41,591 bases of DNA from Halobacteriales archaeon QH_7_65_31 (lineage in GTDB: Archaea; Halobacteriota; Halobacteria; Halobacteriales; Haloarculaceae). A program made the position numbers and the translations under genes. Location of the stretch: the NCBI GenBank assembly GCA_003021785.1, contig PXQU01000007.1:36750-78340 (forward strand), in the 5' to 3' direction. Every line of letters begins with the position of its first letter. The stretch's first letter is position 1. Under the pieces are notes generated by a model, which was not told where the DNA came from, made no database searches, and saw only the letters and a list, made by a program, of their open reading frames with translations. This document shows, one piece after another, positions 22,961-31,892 of this stretch.

Positions 22961-23278
22961 GAGCAGCTCGCTGGAAGCGCCACCTGCGGGAGTAGCGTGC
23001 CGATTACGTTCCCTGATCGAAGGACATAGCAGACGCGGTGCTCTGACGTTCGTACACCTCTCCTCTCAGATGTATGCGTAGAAAGCTGGCCTCGGCACTC
23101 ATAGGGTTCGTCACTGCCGGCTGCCTACACCGACTCGGCCCGGTCGCTCGTCATCGGCCAGCCGTTACTACCACGTCTGGGCGAAAAAGCGCTCGGACGG
23201 AACTGCGTCGTCGGACACGCCACAGAGCGTGTGGCTGAGTCGCTGACCGCTTCGACGAGGACAGACTAACGCCGAGCG
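22961..23278. other. Gene-poor debris between the phosphoesterase relic and glpK
   Basis: No intact gene is visible. A 54-codon frame (23074-23238) starting MRRKLASALIGFVTAGC looks membrane-like at first and then becomes Arg-rich and non-acidic, unlike real proteins here. Another frame around 23127-23270 reads more like decayed coding sequence. I could not name either. Confidence 0.45.
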
Positions 23279-24817
23279 TTACGGCTCCTCCTCGCGAGCC
23301 CAGTCGAGTGATCGCTCGACGGCGGTGGCCCAGCGACCGTACTTGCGATCGGCCGTCTCGGCCGGCATCTCCGGGATGAACTCGCGTTCGATCTGCCGGT
23401 TCTCGCGAAGCTCGTCGAGGGTCTCCCAGTAGCCGACGGCCAGCCCGGCGGCGTATGCCGCACCCAGCGCCGTCGTCTCGTCGACGACCGGGCGGGCGAT
23501 TTCCGTCTGGAGGATATCGGACTGGAGCTGACACAGGAAGTCGTTCTGCACGGCCCCGCCGTCGACGCGTACCCTCGTCGTCTCGACGCCGGAGTCGGTC
23601 TCCATGGTCTCCACGATATCCCGGGTCTGGTAGGCGATCGACTCCAAGGTGGCACGGACGATGTGTGATTTCTCCGTGCCCCGGGTCATCCCGACGATGG
23701 TTCCGCGGGCGCGACCGTCCCAGTGTGGTGCGCCCAGCCCGGTGAACGCGGGGACCACGTAGACGCCGCCGGTGTCATCGACGGACTGAGCCAGTTCGGC
23801 AGTCTGTGCGGCGTTGCGTATCAGATCGACGTCTTCCAGCCACTCGATCGCCGCGCCGGTGACGAAGATCGATCCCTCCAGCGCGTACTGGACCGGTTCG
23901 CCCGACCGCTGGAACCCGACCGTCGTCAACAGTCCGTGCTCGGAGTCGACGGCCTCCGCACCGGTGTTCATCAGATAAAACGAGCCGGTCCCGTAGGTGT
24001 TTTTCGCGTCGCCGGCGTCGAAACAGGTCTGCCCGAACAGCGCCGCCTGTTGGTCGCCCAGCACGCCGGCGACGGGCACTTGCGCGCCGAGAAATCCGTC
24101 TCCGTCGGTGTGGCCGTACAGCGACTCGTCGGAGGACGGTCGCACCTCCGGGAGCATCTCTCGGGGCACGTCGAACTCCGCAAGCAGCTCCTCGTCCCAC
24201 TCCGTCTCCCTGATGTCGTACAGCATGGTCCGCGAGGCGTTCGTCACGTCGGTACGGTGGTTTCCCGTCAGCTTGTAGACGAGCCACGCGTCGATCGTCC
24301 CCATCAGTAGCTCCCCGCCCCGTGCCCGTGCCCGGAGGTCGCGGCTTCGGCTCTGCTGGAGCTTCAGCGGCTCCGCGTTGTCCAGCAGCCACTCGGTCTT
24401 CGTCGCCGAGAAGTACGCGTCGCATCTCAGTCCGGTCTTCGACCGGATCAGCTCCGCCTCGTCGGTTCCCTGTAGCTCCTCGGCGCGGTCCGTCGTCCGG
24501 CGGTCCTGCCAGACGAGCGCGTTGTGTATCGGCGTCCCGGTGTCCGTCTCCCAGACGACCGTCGTCTCCCGCTGGTTCGTGATGCCGAGTGCAGCGAGCT
24601 GTGTGGCGTCGATATCGGCCATCGACAGCCCCTCTCTCATGACCTGCTGTGTGTTCTCCCAGATCTCTATCGGATCGTGCTCGACCCGTCCCGGTTCGGG
24701 GTAGATCTGTTCGTGCGTCTCGTACGCGCTCGAAACGACCGCTCCGTCCCGGTCGAAGACGATGAAACGCGTTCCGGTCGTTCCTTGATCGATAGCGCCG
24801 ACGTATGTGGCTTCCAT
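23279..24817 (-). CDS. glpK: Glycerol kinase
   Basis: This 512-residue enzyme phosphorylates glycerol to glycerol-3-phosphate, the entry step for glycerol use, important in haloarchaea that feed on algal glycerol. FGGY-kinase motifs include AIDQGTTGTRF at the N-terminus, WQDRRTT, GDQQAALFGQ, TYGTGSFYLMNTG, and VDGGAVQNDFLCQ with TTALGAAYAAGLA at the C-terminus. The ATG at 24817 starts the kinase fold directly; the longer frame to 24862 adds a polar leader. No glpABC dehydrogenase lies beside it. The gene is divergent from pckA, with a shared 208-base control region. Confidence 0.95.
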   Translation of the reverse strand: MEATYVGAIDQGTTGTRFIVFDRDGAVVSSAYETHEQIYPEPGRVEHDPIEIWENTQQVMREGLSMADIDATQLAALGITNQRETTVVWETDTGTPIHNALVWQDRRTTDRAEELQGTDEAELIRSKTGLRCDAYFSATKTEWLLDNAEPLKLQQSRSRDLRARARGGELLMGTIDAWLVYKLTGNHRTDVTNASRTMLYDIRETEWDEELLAEFDVPREMLPEVRPSSDESLYGHTDGDGFLGAQVPVAGVLGDQQAALFGQTCFDAGDAKNTYGTGSFYLMNTGAEAVDSEHGLLTTVGFQRSGEPVQYALEGSIFVTGAAIEWLEDVDLIRNAAQTAELAQSVDDTGGVYVVPAFTGLGAPHWDGRARGTIVGMTRGTEKSHIVRATLESIAYQTRDIVETMETDSGVETTRVRVDGGAVQNDFLCQLQSDILQTEIARPVVDETTALGAAYAAGLAVGYWETLDELRENRQIEREFIPEMPAETADRKYGRWATAVERSLDWAREEEP

Positions 24818-24867
24818 TATCTGTTGCTCGTCGTGGCTACGTCCGCCCGTGTACGCAAGCACGCGGC

Positions 24868-24896
24868 TTTACTTATTAGATGTTCGTAGCGACTAC
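24868..24896 (-). promoter_or_regulatory. Probable glpK promoter with adjacent palindrome
   Basis: An AT-rich TAATAAGTAAAG box (24868-24879, minus strand) lies about 55 bases before the glpK ATG, implying a short leader. Just upstream is a small palindrome GTAG-CGA-CTAC (24886-24896), placed where an activator or TFB-contact element would sit. Confidence 0.35.
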
Positions 24897-24957
24897 TGAT
24901 AAATAAAGGTGGGAAGACAGGGTGGTCGGAGAGGTGACTCGACGGCCACACGGCTCT

Positions 24958-24972
24958 CGGCAATCGTTGCCG
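24958..24972. promoter_or_regulatory. Candidate operator upstream of pckA
   Basis: CGGCAA-TCG-TTGCCG is a perfect inverted repeat of 6-base arms. It lies about 20 bases upstream of the pckA TATA-like box (24992-24997), a usual place for an archaeal activator site. No binding protein can be assigned. Confidence 0.3.
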
Positions 24973-24991
24973 GGCGCGGCGATGTAAGAGG

Positions 24992-24997
24992 TTTTTA
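24992..24997 (+). promoter_or_regulatory. TATA-like box of pckA
   Basis: TTTTTA lies about 31 bases before the ATG at 25026, giving a start of transcription a few bases upstream of the coding region. Confidence 0.45.
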
Positions 24998-25025
24998 CCT
25001 GTCGATTCGTGAGAGTCAACGTACG

Positions 25026-26534
25026 ATGTCAGACCGTGGAGCGACCTCCAGATCGCTCAATCTCACCCTTCCCGCACCGGACGCGACGGCCCGTATCCAC
25101 TACAATCCGAGCGCGGCGACGCTTCGCTCGCTCTCCGCACATCTCGAAACGGAGACGGCGTTTGGCTCGCCGGCCTACGTGAGCGAGCAGCGCTCGCGCC
25201 AGTCGGCGTTCACCCGGAACGACGTCGACAGCGACTTCACCGCCGACGACTACGGCCACGTCGAGACGGCGGTCGAGGCGGTCCGTGACGGCGACCGCGA
25301 GTTCGTCTGTCTCGATCTACGGGTGGGTCGCCATCCCGAACACAGCTACGACGCACGGTACTTCGTCCCGGTCGAGCAGGCGCGTATCGCCCTCTCGCTC
25401 ACTCGGCTGTTCGAACGGCGTCGCTTCGACGAGCCGGATTTCTGTACGGTACAGCTCCCCGATCACGACACGCTGGCCGTCCGGACCCTCGTCGACGAGG
25501 GGTTCACGGCCGTGCTCGGCAGCGACTACACCGGCGAGGCGAAGAAGTCGTTTCTCCGGCTGTTCATGCAGCGGACGAAGGCGGCGGGCGGACTCGGTCT
25601 CCACGCCGGGTGCAAGCGCGTCACGCTCGACACCGACGACGGGCCTCGCGAGGTCGGGCAGCTGTTCTTGGGGCTGTCGGCGACGGGCAAATCGACGTTG
25701 ACCGCCCACGGGCTCGGGCTTTCGGGCGCGGAGTCGACGACTATGCTTCAGGACGACGTGTGCGCGCTCTTGCCCGACGGGACCGTCGCCGGCAGCGAGG
25801 GCAGCGGGCTCTACGTGAAGACGATCGGACTCGACCGCGCGGAGCAGCCGGCGGTGTACGACGCCGTCACGCACGACTCCGCGGTGTTGGAGAACGTCGA
25901 CGTGGACGAGAGCGGTGCGGTCGATTTCGACAGCGATCGCCACACGGCAAACGGACGAGCCGCCGTGCTCCGCGACCGGCTCGCGTCCGCAGGTGCGGAC
26001 ATCGATCTCGACGGCGTCGATCAGGTGTTCTTCATCACTCGCAATCCCGCGATGCCGCCGGTGACGAAGCTCGACTCGGCGGGGGCGGCCGCGGCGTTCA
26101 TGCTCGGCGAGTCGATCCAGACCTCGGCGGGCGATCCAGACGCGGCGGGCGAAGCGATCCGCGTCGTCGGAACGAACCCGTTCATCGTCGGCTCCGAGGG
26201 CGAGGAGGGCAACCGCTTTCGCCACCTCATCGACGCGCTCGACGTGGAGTGTTACCTCCTCAACACCGGTCGCGTCGGCGAGCGCGATATCGGCGTCCGG
26301 GAGTCGGTCACGATCCTCCGGGAGGTGGCGCGCGGCGCGGTGTCGTGGCGCGAGGACGGCGACACCGGGCTGACCGTCCCCGCCGATCTCGACGGCATGG
26401 ATATTCGACGGTACGACGTGACCGCGAATCTGGCCGACGCGAGCGAGCGGTTGGCCGACCTGCGCAGGGAGCGACGGGCGTATCTCGCGACGTTCGACGA
26501 GCTCGACGAGACGATTATCGAGACCACCTACTGA
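25026..26534 (+). CDS. pckA: Phosphoenolpyruvate carboxykinase (ATP type)
   Basis: This 502-residue enzyme would make PEP from oxaloacetate at the first committed step of gluconeogenesis. It shows the PEPCK P-loop GLSATGKST (residues 216-224, K222), the metal-binding LQDDVC segment, a GSEGSGLYVKT region and FFITRNPAMPPVTKL before the nucleotide-binding end. The ATP-dependent type is inferred from these kinase motifs. ATG 25026 was chosen because the earlier in-frame start at 24909 precedes the promoter box. It is divergent from glpK, so glycerol uptake into metabolism and sugar synthesis may be coordinated. Confidence 0.9.
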   Translation: MSDRGATSRSLNLTLPAPDATARIHYNPSAATLRSLSAHLETETAFGSPAYVSEQRSRQSAFTRNDVDSDFTADDYGHVETAVEAVRDGDREFVCLDLRVGRHPEHSYDARYFVPVEQARIALSLTRLFERRRFDEPDFCTVQLPDHDTLAVRTLVDEGFTAVLGSDYTGEAKKSFLRLFMQRTKAAGGLGLHAGCKRVTLDTDDGPREVGQLFLGLSATGKSTLTAHGLGLSGAESTTMLQDDVCALLPDGTVAGSEGSGLYVKTIGLDRAEQPAVYDAVTHDSAVLENVDVDESGAVDFDSDRHTANGRAAVLRDRLASAGADIDLDGVDQVFFITRNPAMPPVTKLDSAGAAAAFMLGESIQTSAGDPDAAGEAIRVVGTNPFIVGSEGEEGNRFRHLIDALDVECYLLNTGRVGERDIGVRESVTILREVARGAVSWREDGDTGLTVPADLDGMDIRRYDVTANLADASERLADLRRERRAYLATFDELDETIIETTY

Positions 26535-26595
26535 GCCGGCGTTCGACACCGCTGAAGGCGACGATTTCGGGCAGGGCGCGGCGTGTAACACTGGC

Positions 26596-26600
26596 TTTAT
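26596..26600 (+). promoter_or_regulatory. TATA-like box of the ABC importer operon
   Basis: TTTAT is centred 27 bases before the ATG of the binding-protein gene at 26625, fitting a leaderless operon transcript. Confidence 0.5.
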
Positions 26601-26624
26601 GCCGCTTTCGGACGTGTAGGCAGT

Positions 26625-27722
26625 ATGGACACAGGCAGCGATGCGAGCCGGCAGCGGTCGCGTCTGAGCCGGCGCGCCGCGCTCGGTGCTATCGGCGGAA
26701 CCACGGTCGCACTGGCGGGCTGTACCGGTGGCGGATCGGCCGACTCGTTGACGGTCTCGGTGTACGGTGGAGCCTACGGTAACGTCTTCGAAGAGGAGGT
26801 CGCCGACCCGTTCGAGGCGGAGACGGGCATCTCGGTCGAGGTGGCGAAGGCGTGGAGCAACCGCGTCACGAAGCTCCGATCGGCACAGAGCGGCGGCGGC
26901 GAGCCACCGTTCGACGTGATCGGCCTGTCGGGGTTCAACTACCTGTCCGCCCGCACCGAGGGACTGCTCCAGTCGGTTCGGTACGAGAACGTCCCGAACG
27001 CCGAGAAGGTGTGGCCGTTCTTCCGCGAGTACCGCACCGACGAGTACGGCGTCCCCGGTGAGGCCGGCCCGCTCGGTATCGTGTACAAGGAAGGGAAGCC
27101 ACACGCCGAGAGCTGGGCAGAGTTCACGACCACCGACGCGCCGGCGGGCATGAACGGCGGCTACTGGAAGAACCCGCTCATCGTCTCGGCGCTGCTGACG
27201 GACGCCGCCCCGGGTATCGAGGAGCTGTACGATCCGGACCAGTACGACCCGATGTTCTCGACGCTCGAAGAGATCGCCGCTAACGTCGCGAGCTGGTATC
27301 AGGGCGGCGCGGACGTGTGGTCGGCGCTCGACGGCGGGACGATCGACTACGGCGGGTTCTACTTCGCTTCCGGGCTGGCCGGTATCGATAACCGTCCGGA
27401 GAAGGAGTACGGAATGCTCCTCCCCGAGCAGTCGCCGGGCTACTTCACCAACTTCTGTGTCACCAACACCGACCGGCGCGAGGAGAGCGAACAGTTCCTC
27501 GACTTCATGCTCGACACGGAGATTCAGACGAACTGGCATCAGTCCGGCTACTACGTGCCGGCCAATCAGGAGGTCGCGGGGAGCTACGCCGACCGCGTCG
27601 CCGGCGACTATCCGACGACGAACGAGGAGCTGGAGTCGTTCCTCCTGTTAGGCAACTCCGAGCGGCTCGCGGAGAATCAGAGCACGCTCTCGGACCGGTT
27701 CACGCAGGTCATCAGCTCGTAG
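26625..27722 (+). CDS. Tat-exported substrate-binding lipoprotein (PotD-like)
   Basis: This is a 365-residue extracellular binding protein. The twin-arginine signal LSRRAALGAIGG is followed by a lipobox ending at C33 (ALAGC), so it is folded before export and anchored by lipid. The body starts with LTVSVYGGAYGNVFEEEV, a pattern of spermidine/putrescine- or Fe/thiamine-type binding proteins (family 1 periplasmic fold), and includes PFDVIGLSGFN and GPLGIVYKEG. It heads an operon with an ATPase and two permeases. Polyamine is the usual ligand of the nearest-looking family, but other small cations or acids are possible. Confidence 0.88.
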   Translation: MDTGSDASRQRSRLSRRAALGAIGGTTVALAGCTGGGSADSLTVSVYGGAYGNVFEEEVADPFEAETGISVEVAKAWSNRVTKLRSAQSGGGEPPFDVIGLSGFNYLSARTEGLLQSVRYENVPNAEKVWPFFREYRTDEYGVPGEAGPLGIVYKEGKPHAESWAEFTTTDAPAGMNGGYWKNPLIVSALLTDAAPGIEELYDPDQYDPMFSTLEEIAANVASWYQGGADVWSALDGGTIDYGGFYFASGLAGIDNRPEKEYGMLLPEQSPGYFTNFCVTNTDRREESEQFLDFMLDTEIQTNWHQSGYYVPANQEVAGSYADRVAGDYPTTNEELESFLLLGNSERLAENQSTLSDRFTQVISS

Positions 27723-28886
27723 ATGCCCTCGAAATCCGTCACGCTCACCGGTCTCTCGAAGACGTACGGCGGAGCGACTGCCGTCGACGGGATCGATCTC
27801 AGCATCGAGGCGGGCGAGCTGTTCTGTTTACTCGGTCCCTCCGGCTGTGGCAAGACCACGACCCTCCGGATGGTCGCGGGGCTGACCTCGCCGACGGCCG
27901 GGACGGTTCGGATCGGTGGCGAGGACGTCACGGCGACGGCGAGTGCGAACCGCGACACCTCGATGGTGTTTCAGGACTGGGCGCTGTTTCCGCGCCGGAC
28001 CGCACTGGAGAACGTCGCGTTCGGCCCGAAGATGGCCGGCGTCGAGACCGAGACGCGGCGGGAGCGCGCTCGCTCGCTGCTCGACACGGTCGATATGGCT
28101 GAGTACGCCGACGACCTGCCAGCGGAGCTATCGGGAGGCCAACAGCAGCGTATCGCGTTGGCTCGCTCGCTCGCCGTCGATCCGGGCGTGCTCCTGCTGG
28201 ACGAGCCGCTGTCGAGTCTCGACAAACGCCTCCGCCAGCAGATGCAGCTGGAGCTGATGGCGATTCACGACGAGGTTGGGACGACACATCTCCACGTCAC
28301 CCACGACCAGGACGAGGCGTTCACGCTGGGCGACCGTATCGGTATCATGCGCGACGGCGAACTCGTGCAGGTCGGCACGCCGCGAGCGGTGTACGACGAC
28401 CCCGAGACGCGCTTCGTCGAGGAGTTCCTCGGCGAGGTGACGATCACGACGGGCGAGGTCACGACCGTCGATAGGGCCACGGCGACGGACACCGACACAG
28501 CGGTGGCGTCGACGCCGCCGGCGAGTGACCCGGGTGCGACGGCGATCCAGTCGGTCGTGGAGACGCCGATCGGCGCGCTTCCAGTGCCGCCGGAGCTGTC
28601 GGTGTCCGGAACGGTGAGCGTCTCGCTCCGACCGGAGGCGCTCGACGTGACGCCGACGGCGGAGACGGCCGCGACCGGCGACCGCCACGTCACCGGAACG
28701 GTCGCAGACGTACTGCACCGCGGCTCGACGGTGCGCTACTATCTCGACGTCGGAGCCGACATCGAGCCGTTCACCGAGTACAGTCTCCGCACCGATCCCG
28801 AGCTGACGGTCGGTGCGAGCGTCGAGCTGTCGTGGGAGCCGGGCGCGTTGCGCTTCTTCGACGAGACCGGCAGACGGGTGCGGTGA
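27723..28886 (+). CDS. ABC importer ATPase (PotA-like) with TOBE domain
   Basis: This 387-residue ATPase has Walker A GPSGCGKTTT (about residues 38-47), Q-loop VFQDWALFP, signature LSGGQQQR, Walker B VLLLDEPLSSLD and H-loop VTHDQDEA. The C-terminal 140 residues contain a TOBE-type regulatory domain (VSLRPEALDV, then RGSTVRYYLDVG). An acidic Thr/Ala-rich linker of about 40 residues separates the TOBE repeats and is longer than in bacterial PotA. It starts directly after the stop of the binding-protein gene, and its TGA overlaps the permease ATG (TGATG). Confidence 0.93.
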   Translation: MPSKSVTLTGLSKTYGGATAVDGIDLSIEAGELFCLLGPSGCGKTTTLRMVAGLTSPTAGTVRIGGEDVTATASANRDTSMVFQDWALFPRRTALENVAFGPKMAGVETETRRERARSLLDTVDMAEYADDLPAELSGGQQQRIALARSLAVDPGVLLLDEPLSSLDKRLRQQMQLELMAIHDEVGTTHLHVTHDQDEAFTLGDRIGIMRDGELVQVGTPRAVYDDPETRFVEEFLGEVTITTGEVTTVDRATATDTDTAVASTPPASDPGATAIQSVVETPIGALPVPPELSVSGTVSVSLRPEALDVTPTAETAATGDRHVTGTVADVLHRGSTVRYYLDVGADIEPFTEYSLRTDPELTVGASVELSWEPGALRFFDETGRRVR

Positions 28887-29770
28887 TGGCCGGGGCGTTC
28901 GCCGATCTCCGCGACGGACTGGGACGACGCCCGCAGCTGCTGGTCGTTCCCGTCCTCGTCTTCGAGCTGCTCGCCTTCGGCGGGGCGATCGCGTATCTCG
29001 TCCGGCTCAGCTTCTACGAGTCGGCTACGACGGCCGCCTACCGGTCGGGAACGTGGACGCTCGCGAACTACGCCGAGCTGGTGAGCAACGGTCTGCTTCA
29101 GGAGCGACTGCTGTTCAGCCTCCGAGTCGGCGCGATCGTGACGGCGTGTTCACTGCTGCTCGGGTTCGTCTACGCGTACGCCGCGTGGCGGGCGAGCGGG
29201 CGCAAGCGAACCCTCCTGCTCGGCGCGGTGCTCGTCGAACTGCTCATCTCCATCGTCATCAAGGTGTACGCGTGGAAGCCGCTGCTCGCGCCCGACGGCA
29301 CGGTCAACGATCTCCTCGGCGGTGTCGGACCGGTCGAACTCCTGAACAACGAGGTCGGCGTCGTCATCGGTCTCGTCTACTCCATGCTTCCGTACGTCGT
29401 GTTGCCGGTGTATGCGACGCTCGCGACGCTCGACGAGACGCTACTGGAGGCGGCTCGGGAACTCGGTGCGTCTCGGGCCCGATCCGTCCTCGAAATCGTC
29501 GTGCCGCAGGCGATGCCCGGACTGCTGGCCGGTGGCGTGACGGCGTTCGCGTGGAGCACTGTCGCCTACGCGGCTCCGTCGATTCTCGGATCGACGGCGG
29601 AACGTACTATCGCGAACGAGGCCGGTCGGTTCATCAACGGCACGTACGACTGGCCGCGCGCCGCGGCGTTGAGCGTGGAGGCGATTCTCGTCGTGCTTCT
29701 GGCGACGGCACTCGCCGTCGGACTGGTCAGGCGGTTTGGCCCACGAGGGGCGACGGAGGGGTTGCTGTGA
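28886..29770 (+). CDS. ABC importer permease 1 (PotB-like)
   Basis: This is a 294-residue inner-membrane permease with six predicted helices. The ATPase-contact EAA loop reads EAARELGASRARSVLEIV then PQAMPG. It begins at the ATG overlapping the ATPase stop, which excludes an in-frame start at 28832 inside that gene. Its stop overlaps the next start (GTGA). Together with permease 2 it forms the heterodimeric channel of the importer. Confidence 0.92.
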   Translation: MAGAFADLRDGLGRRPQLLVVPVLVFELLAFGGAIAYLVRLSFYESATTAAYRSGTWTLANYAELVSNGLLQERLLFSLRVGAIVTACSLLLGFVYAYAAWRASGRKRTLLLGAVLVELLISIVIKVYAWKPLLAPDGTVNDLLGGVGPVELLNNEVGVVIGLVYSMLPYVVLPVYATLATLDETLLEAARELGASRARSVLEIVVPQAMPGLLAGGVTAFAWSTVAYAAPSILGSTAERTIANEAGRFINGTYDWPRAAALSVEAILVVLLATALAVGLVRRFGPRGATEGLL

Positions 29771-30591
29771 ACGGTGAACGGCTCCGTCGCCGGCTCGGAA
29801 CGGTCGGCTTCCGCGTCACGACGTGGCTGCTGTTCGGGTTCGTCCTCCTGCCGGTCGTAGTCGTCGTCTCCACGTCGCTGTCACCGACGCCCGATATCGC
29901 CTTCCCGCCGGAGTCGGTCTCGTTGCGGTGGTACGAGTCGTTCTTCCTCGACGAGTCACAGCGGCAGTGGCGGGTCGCCTTTCGCAACAGCGGCATCGTC
30001 GCCGTCGGAACCGCGCTGCTGGCGACGGCGCTCGGAACGACGGCCGCCTACGGCGTTCGCGAGCTGCCGGAAGGTCGGGTCCGTCGGCTGGTGACCGGAC
30101 TGCTCGTGATCCCGCTGCCGACACCGCTCATCGTGTTGGCCCTCGCGCTCACCGTCTACTTCACGCGTATCGGGCTGACGCAGTCGTATCTGCCTATCGT
30201 CCTCGGACATACGCTGGTGACGATTCCGTTCGTCTACGTGATGACGCGTGCGGTGCTCGCGCGTGTGGACTGGCAGACGCGAGAGGCGGCCCGCGATCTG
30301 GGGGCGAGCCGGTGGCAGGCGTTCCGCGAGGCGGTCGTCCCGCAGATACGGTCGGGGGTCGCCGCTGCGGCGTTCGTCGCGGCCATTCTCAGCCTCCACG
30401 AGTTCCTCATCGCGCTGTTCGTCTCCTCGCGATCGACGCAGACGCTCCCGGTCTTGGAGTGGAGCGCGCTCCGGAACTTCGTCGATCCGATGGTGAGCGT
30501 CGTCTCGACGCTGCTCATCGTCGCCACGCTCGCGCTCGCGGTCCCGGTCGTCCTCGTCTTCGGGATCGAGCGGCTCGCTCGCGAGCTGTGA
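29767..30591 (+). CDS. ABC importer permease 2 (PotC-like)
   Basis: This is a 274-residue permease with six predicted helices. The EAA loop is EAARDLGASRWQAFREAVVP. The periplasmic N-terminal loop PTPDIAFPPESVSLRWYESF resembles PotC and related permeases. It starts at GTG 29767, four bases before the end of permease 1, and ends the operon. No regulator or second binding protein is nearby. Confidence 0.92.
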   Translation: MNGERLRRRLGTVGFRVTTWLLFGFVLLPVVVVVSTSLSPTPDIAFPPESVSLRWYESFFLDESQRQWRVAFRNSGIVAVGTALLATALGTTAAYGVRELPEGRVRRLVTGLLVIPLPTPLIVLALALTVYFTRIGLTQSYLPIVLGHTLVTIPFVYVMTRAVLARVDWQTREAARDLGASRWQAFREAVVPQIRSGVAAAAFVAAILSLHEFLIALFVSSRSTQTLPVLEWSALRNFVDPMVSVVSTLLIVATLALAVPVVLVFGIERLAREL

Positions 30592-30624
30592 GACGCCGCC
30601 GCGTGCGCCCGTAGAGAACGCGGC

Positions 30625-30630
30625 GTTTTG
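30625..30630 (+). promoter_or_regulatory. TATA-like box for the gene at 30654
   Basis: GTTTTG is centred about 27 bases before the ATG at 30654 and excludes the in-frame GTG at 30630, which overlaps the box. Confidence 0.5.
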
Positions 30631-30653
30631 TGCCACGGGGTCGTACGCGTCGT

Positions 30654-31112
30654 ATGGACTTAGACCAGTTCGCCGACGACACCCCCGCGGACGACGCCGA
30701 CGGTGGGGCCCGCTGCTGTGTCGTCGCGACCCAACAGGACACGTTCGGTCGCTGTCGCGACGGGATCTACCCGTCGCCGCGCTCGTACGCCCGCACCCGC
30801 CGCGAGTTCGACTACATGGCCTTCTACCGGACTGCGCCCGTCTCCGCGATTACTCACTACGCACCGATCGAGCGGCGGATCGAGCAGACACGCGGGAGCG
30901 CCGGCCCGATGTCCGCCGACGACTGGGAGACGCTCATCGATCCCTTCTCCGACGAGCGGGTGGTCGTCGTCTTCGAGCTCGGTGAGCTGGTTCCCCTCGA
31001 TTCGCCGGTCGAGAACGACCAGAACGGTGTCCGTGGCGCGTGGTACTGCACCATCGACTCGCTGCGAGACACGGGAACTCTGTCGACGCTGGCCGAGCGC
31101 GCCGAGACCTGA
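30654..31112 (+). CDS. Conserved haloarchaeal protein, function unknown
   Basis: This is a 152-residue soluble acidic protein. Visible features are CCVVATQQDTFGRCRDGIYP near the N-terminus, a central DYMAFYRTAPVSAITHYAPI and a late RVVVVFELGELVPL. The last two read like two strands of a small fold also seen in proteins that follow restriction or PIN-type genes, but I cannot name it. The start was fixed by the promoter spacing. It converges tail to tail with the zinc-ribbon gene, with no base between the two stop codons. Confidence 0.65.
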   Translation: MDLDQFADDTPADDADGGARCCVVATQQDTFGRCRDGIYPSPRSYARTRREFDYMAFYRTAPVSAITHYAPIERRIEQTRGSAGPMSADDWETLIDPFSDERVVVVFELGELVPLDSPVENDQNGVRGAWYCTIDSLRDTGTLSTLAERAET

Positions 31113-31835
31113 TCAGGACTCAATAATCGCGTCACAGCGCAGACAGAGGACGGTACTCACGACGTGGTTGATGTCGTTCGCGCCACACTCTGGACACCGG
31201 TAGCTGTCGTTGCCGTACTCCGTCGAGCCGCGGGGAGCGTGGAGGTGCGCCTCGTTCTCGCGAGCGTCGAGATACGCGGGGAGTCGCGCGCGAGCGAACC
31301 GGACACGCCGGGCGAGCGCGTTCGAGCCGTCGCCGTGGATGTCGTCCCAAGAGGCGTCGTCGGGACGCGACAGCTGCGTGAGCAGATCGGTCCCGGCCTG
31401 AAGCAGCGGCTCGGTGGTCGCGCCGGCGGGGTCATCGACGGACGCAGTCTCGTAGGCGTCGCGTGCGCGGTCGTACGCTTCGCTCGCCTTCTCGTCGCTG
31501 CCGGCGACCGTCTGCGCGTGGCCGATCCACTCCTCGCAGGCGGCCGCCGCGAGCGAGTCGGCGTGACGGCGGTAGTCCGTCGCGACGAGTCGGGCCTGAA
31601 GCGCGCGGTTGTGTGCAGTGGCGTCATCACCAGTAACCCGGGCCGCGACGCCGGCGAGCAGGAGATACCGAAGCCCGTCGCCGGCACTCGTTCGTTCGTC
31701 GGTGAGCGCGCGTTCGAACCCCTCGTAACCGGCGAGCGTGCCGTACGCACCGAGCGTGTAGCTGTCGATGATATCGGGCCACTGCTCCGTCCCGAGCAGT
31801 CTGATCGCGCGGGCGGAGTGGTCGTGGTCGGACAT
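31113..31835 (-). CDS. Helical protein with C-terminal zinc ribbon, function unknown
   Basis: This is a 240-residue protein. Most of it is Ala-rich and alpha-helical, with TPR-like spacing (around LAAAACEEWIGHAQ and ASEAYDRARDAYETA), suggesting a helical-repeat scaffold. The last 35 residues hold a zinc ribbon with CPEC and CLRC. The ATG at 31835 was chosen; an in-frame start 24 bases upstream is possible. A regulatory or assembly role is only a guess. It lies downstream of pabC on the same strand, after 57 bases. Confidence 0.65.
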   Translation of the reverse strand: MSDHDHSARAIRLLGTEQWPDIIDSYTLGAYGTLAGYEGFERALTDERTSAGDGLRYLLLAGVAARVTGDDATAHNRALQARLVATDYRRHADSLAAAACEEWIGHAQTVAGSDEKASEAYDRARDAYETASVDDPAGATTEPLLQAGTDLLTQLSRPDDASWDDIHGDGSNALARRVRFARARLPAYLDARENEAHLHAPRGSTEYGNDSYRCPECGANDINHVVSTVLCLRCDAIIES

Positions 31836-31892
31836 ACCCCGATGACGAGCGCCCGACACGGAACCGTTCGGGTAGCGGCCACGTCCGCCGGT

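Noticed and set aside
23074..23238. 54-codon frame starting MRRKLASALIGF that looks like a signal peptide
   Set aside because: The rest is Arg-rich and non-acidic, typical of a wrong-frame or decayed sequence here.
25317..27539. 740-codon open frame on the minus strand
   Set aside because: It is antisense to pckA and the binding-protein gene; long antisense frames are common in GC-rich haloarchaeal DNA, and it has no recognisable motif.
28813..29766. Long frame upstream of permease 2
   Set aside because: It is an Arg-rich out-of-frame reading of the ATPase end and permease 1; the GTGA overlap fixes the start at 29767.
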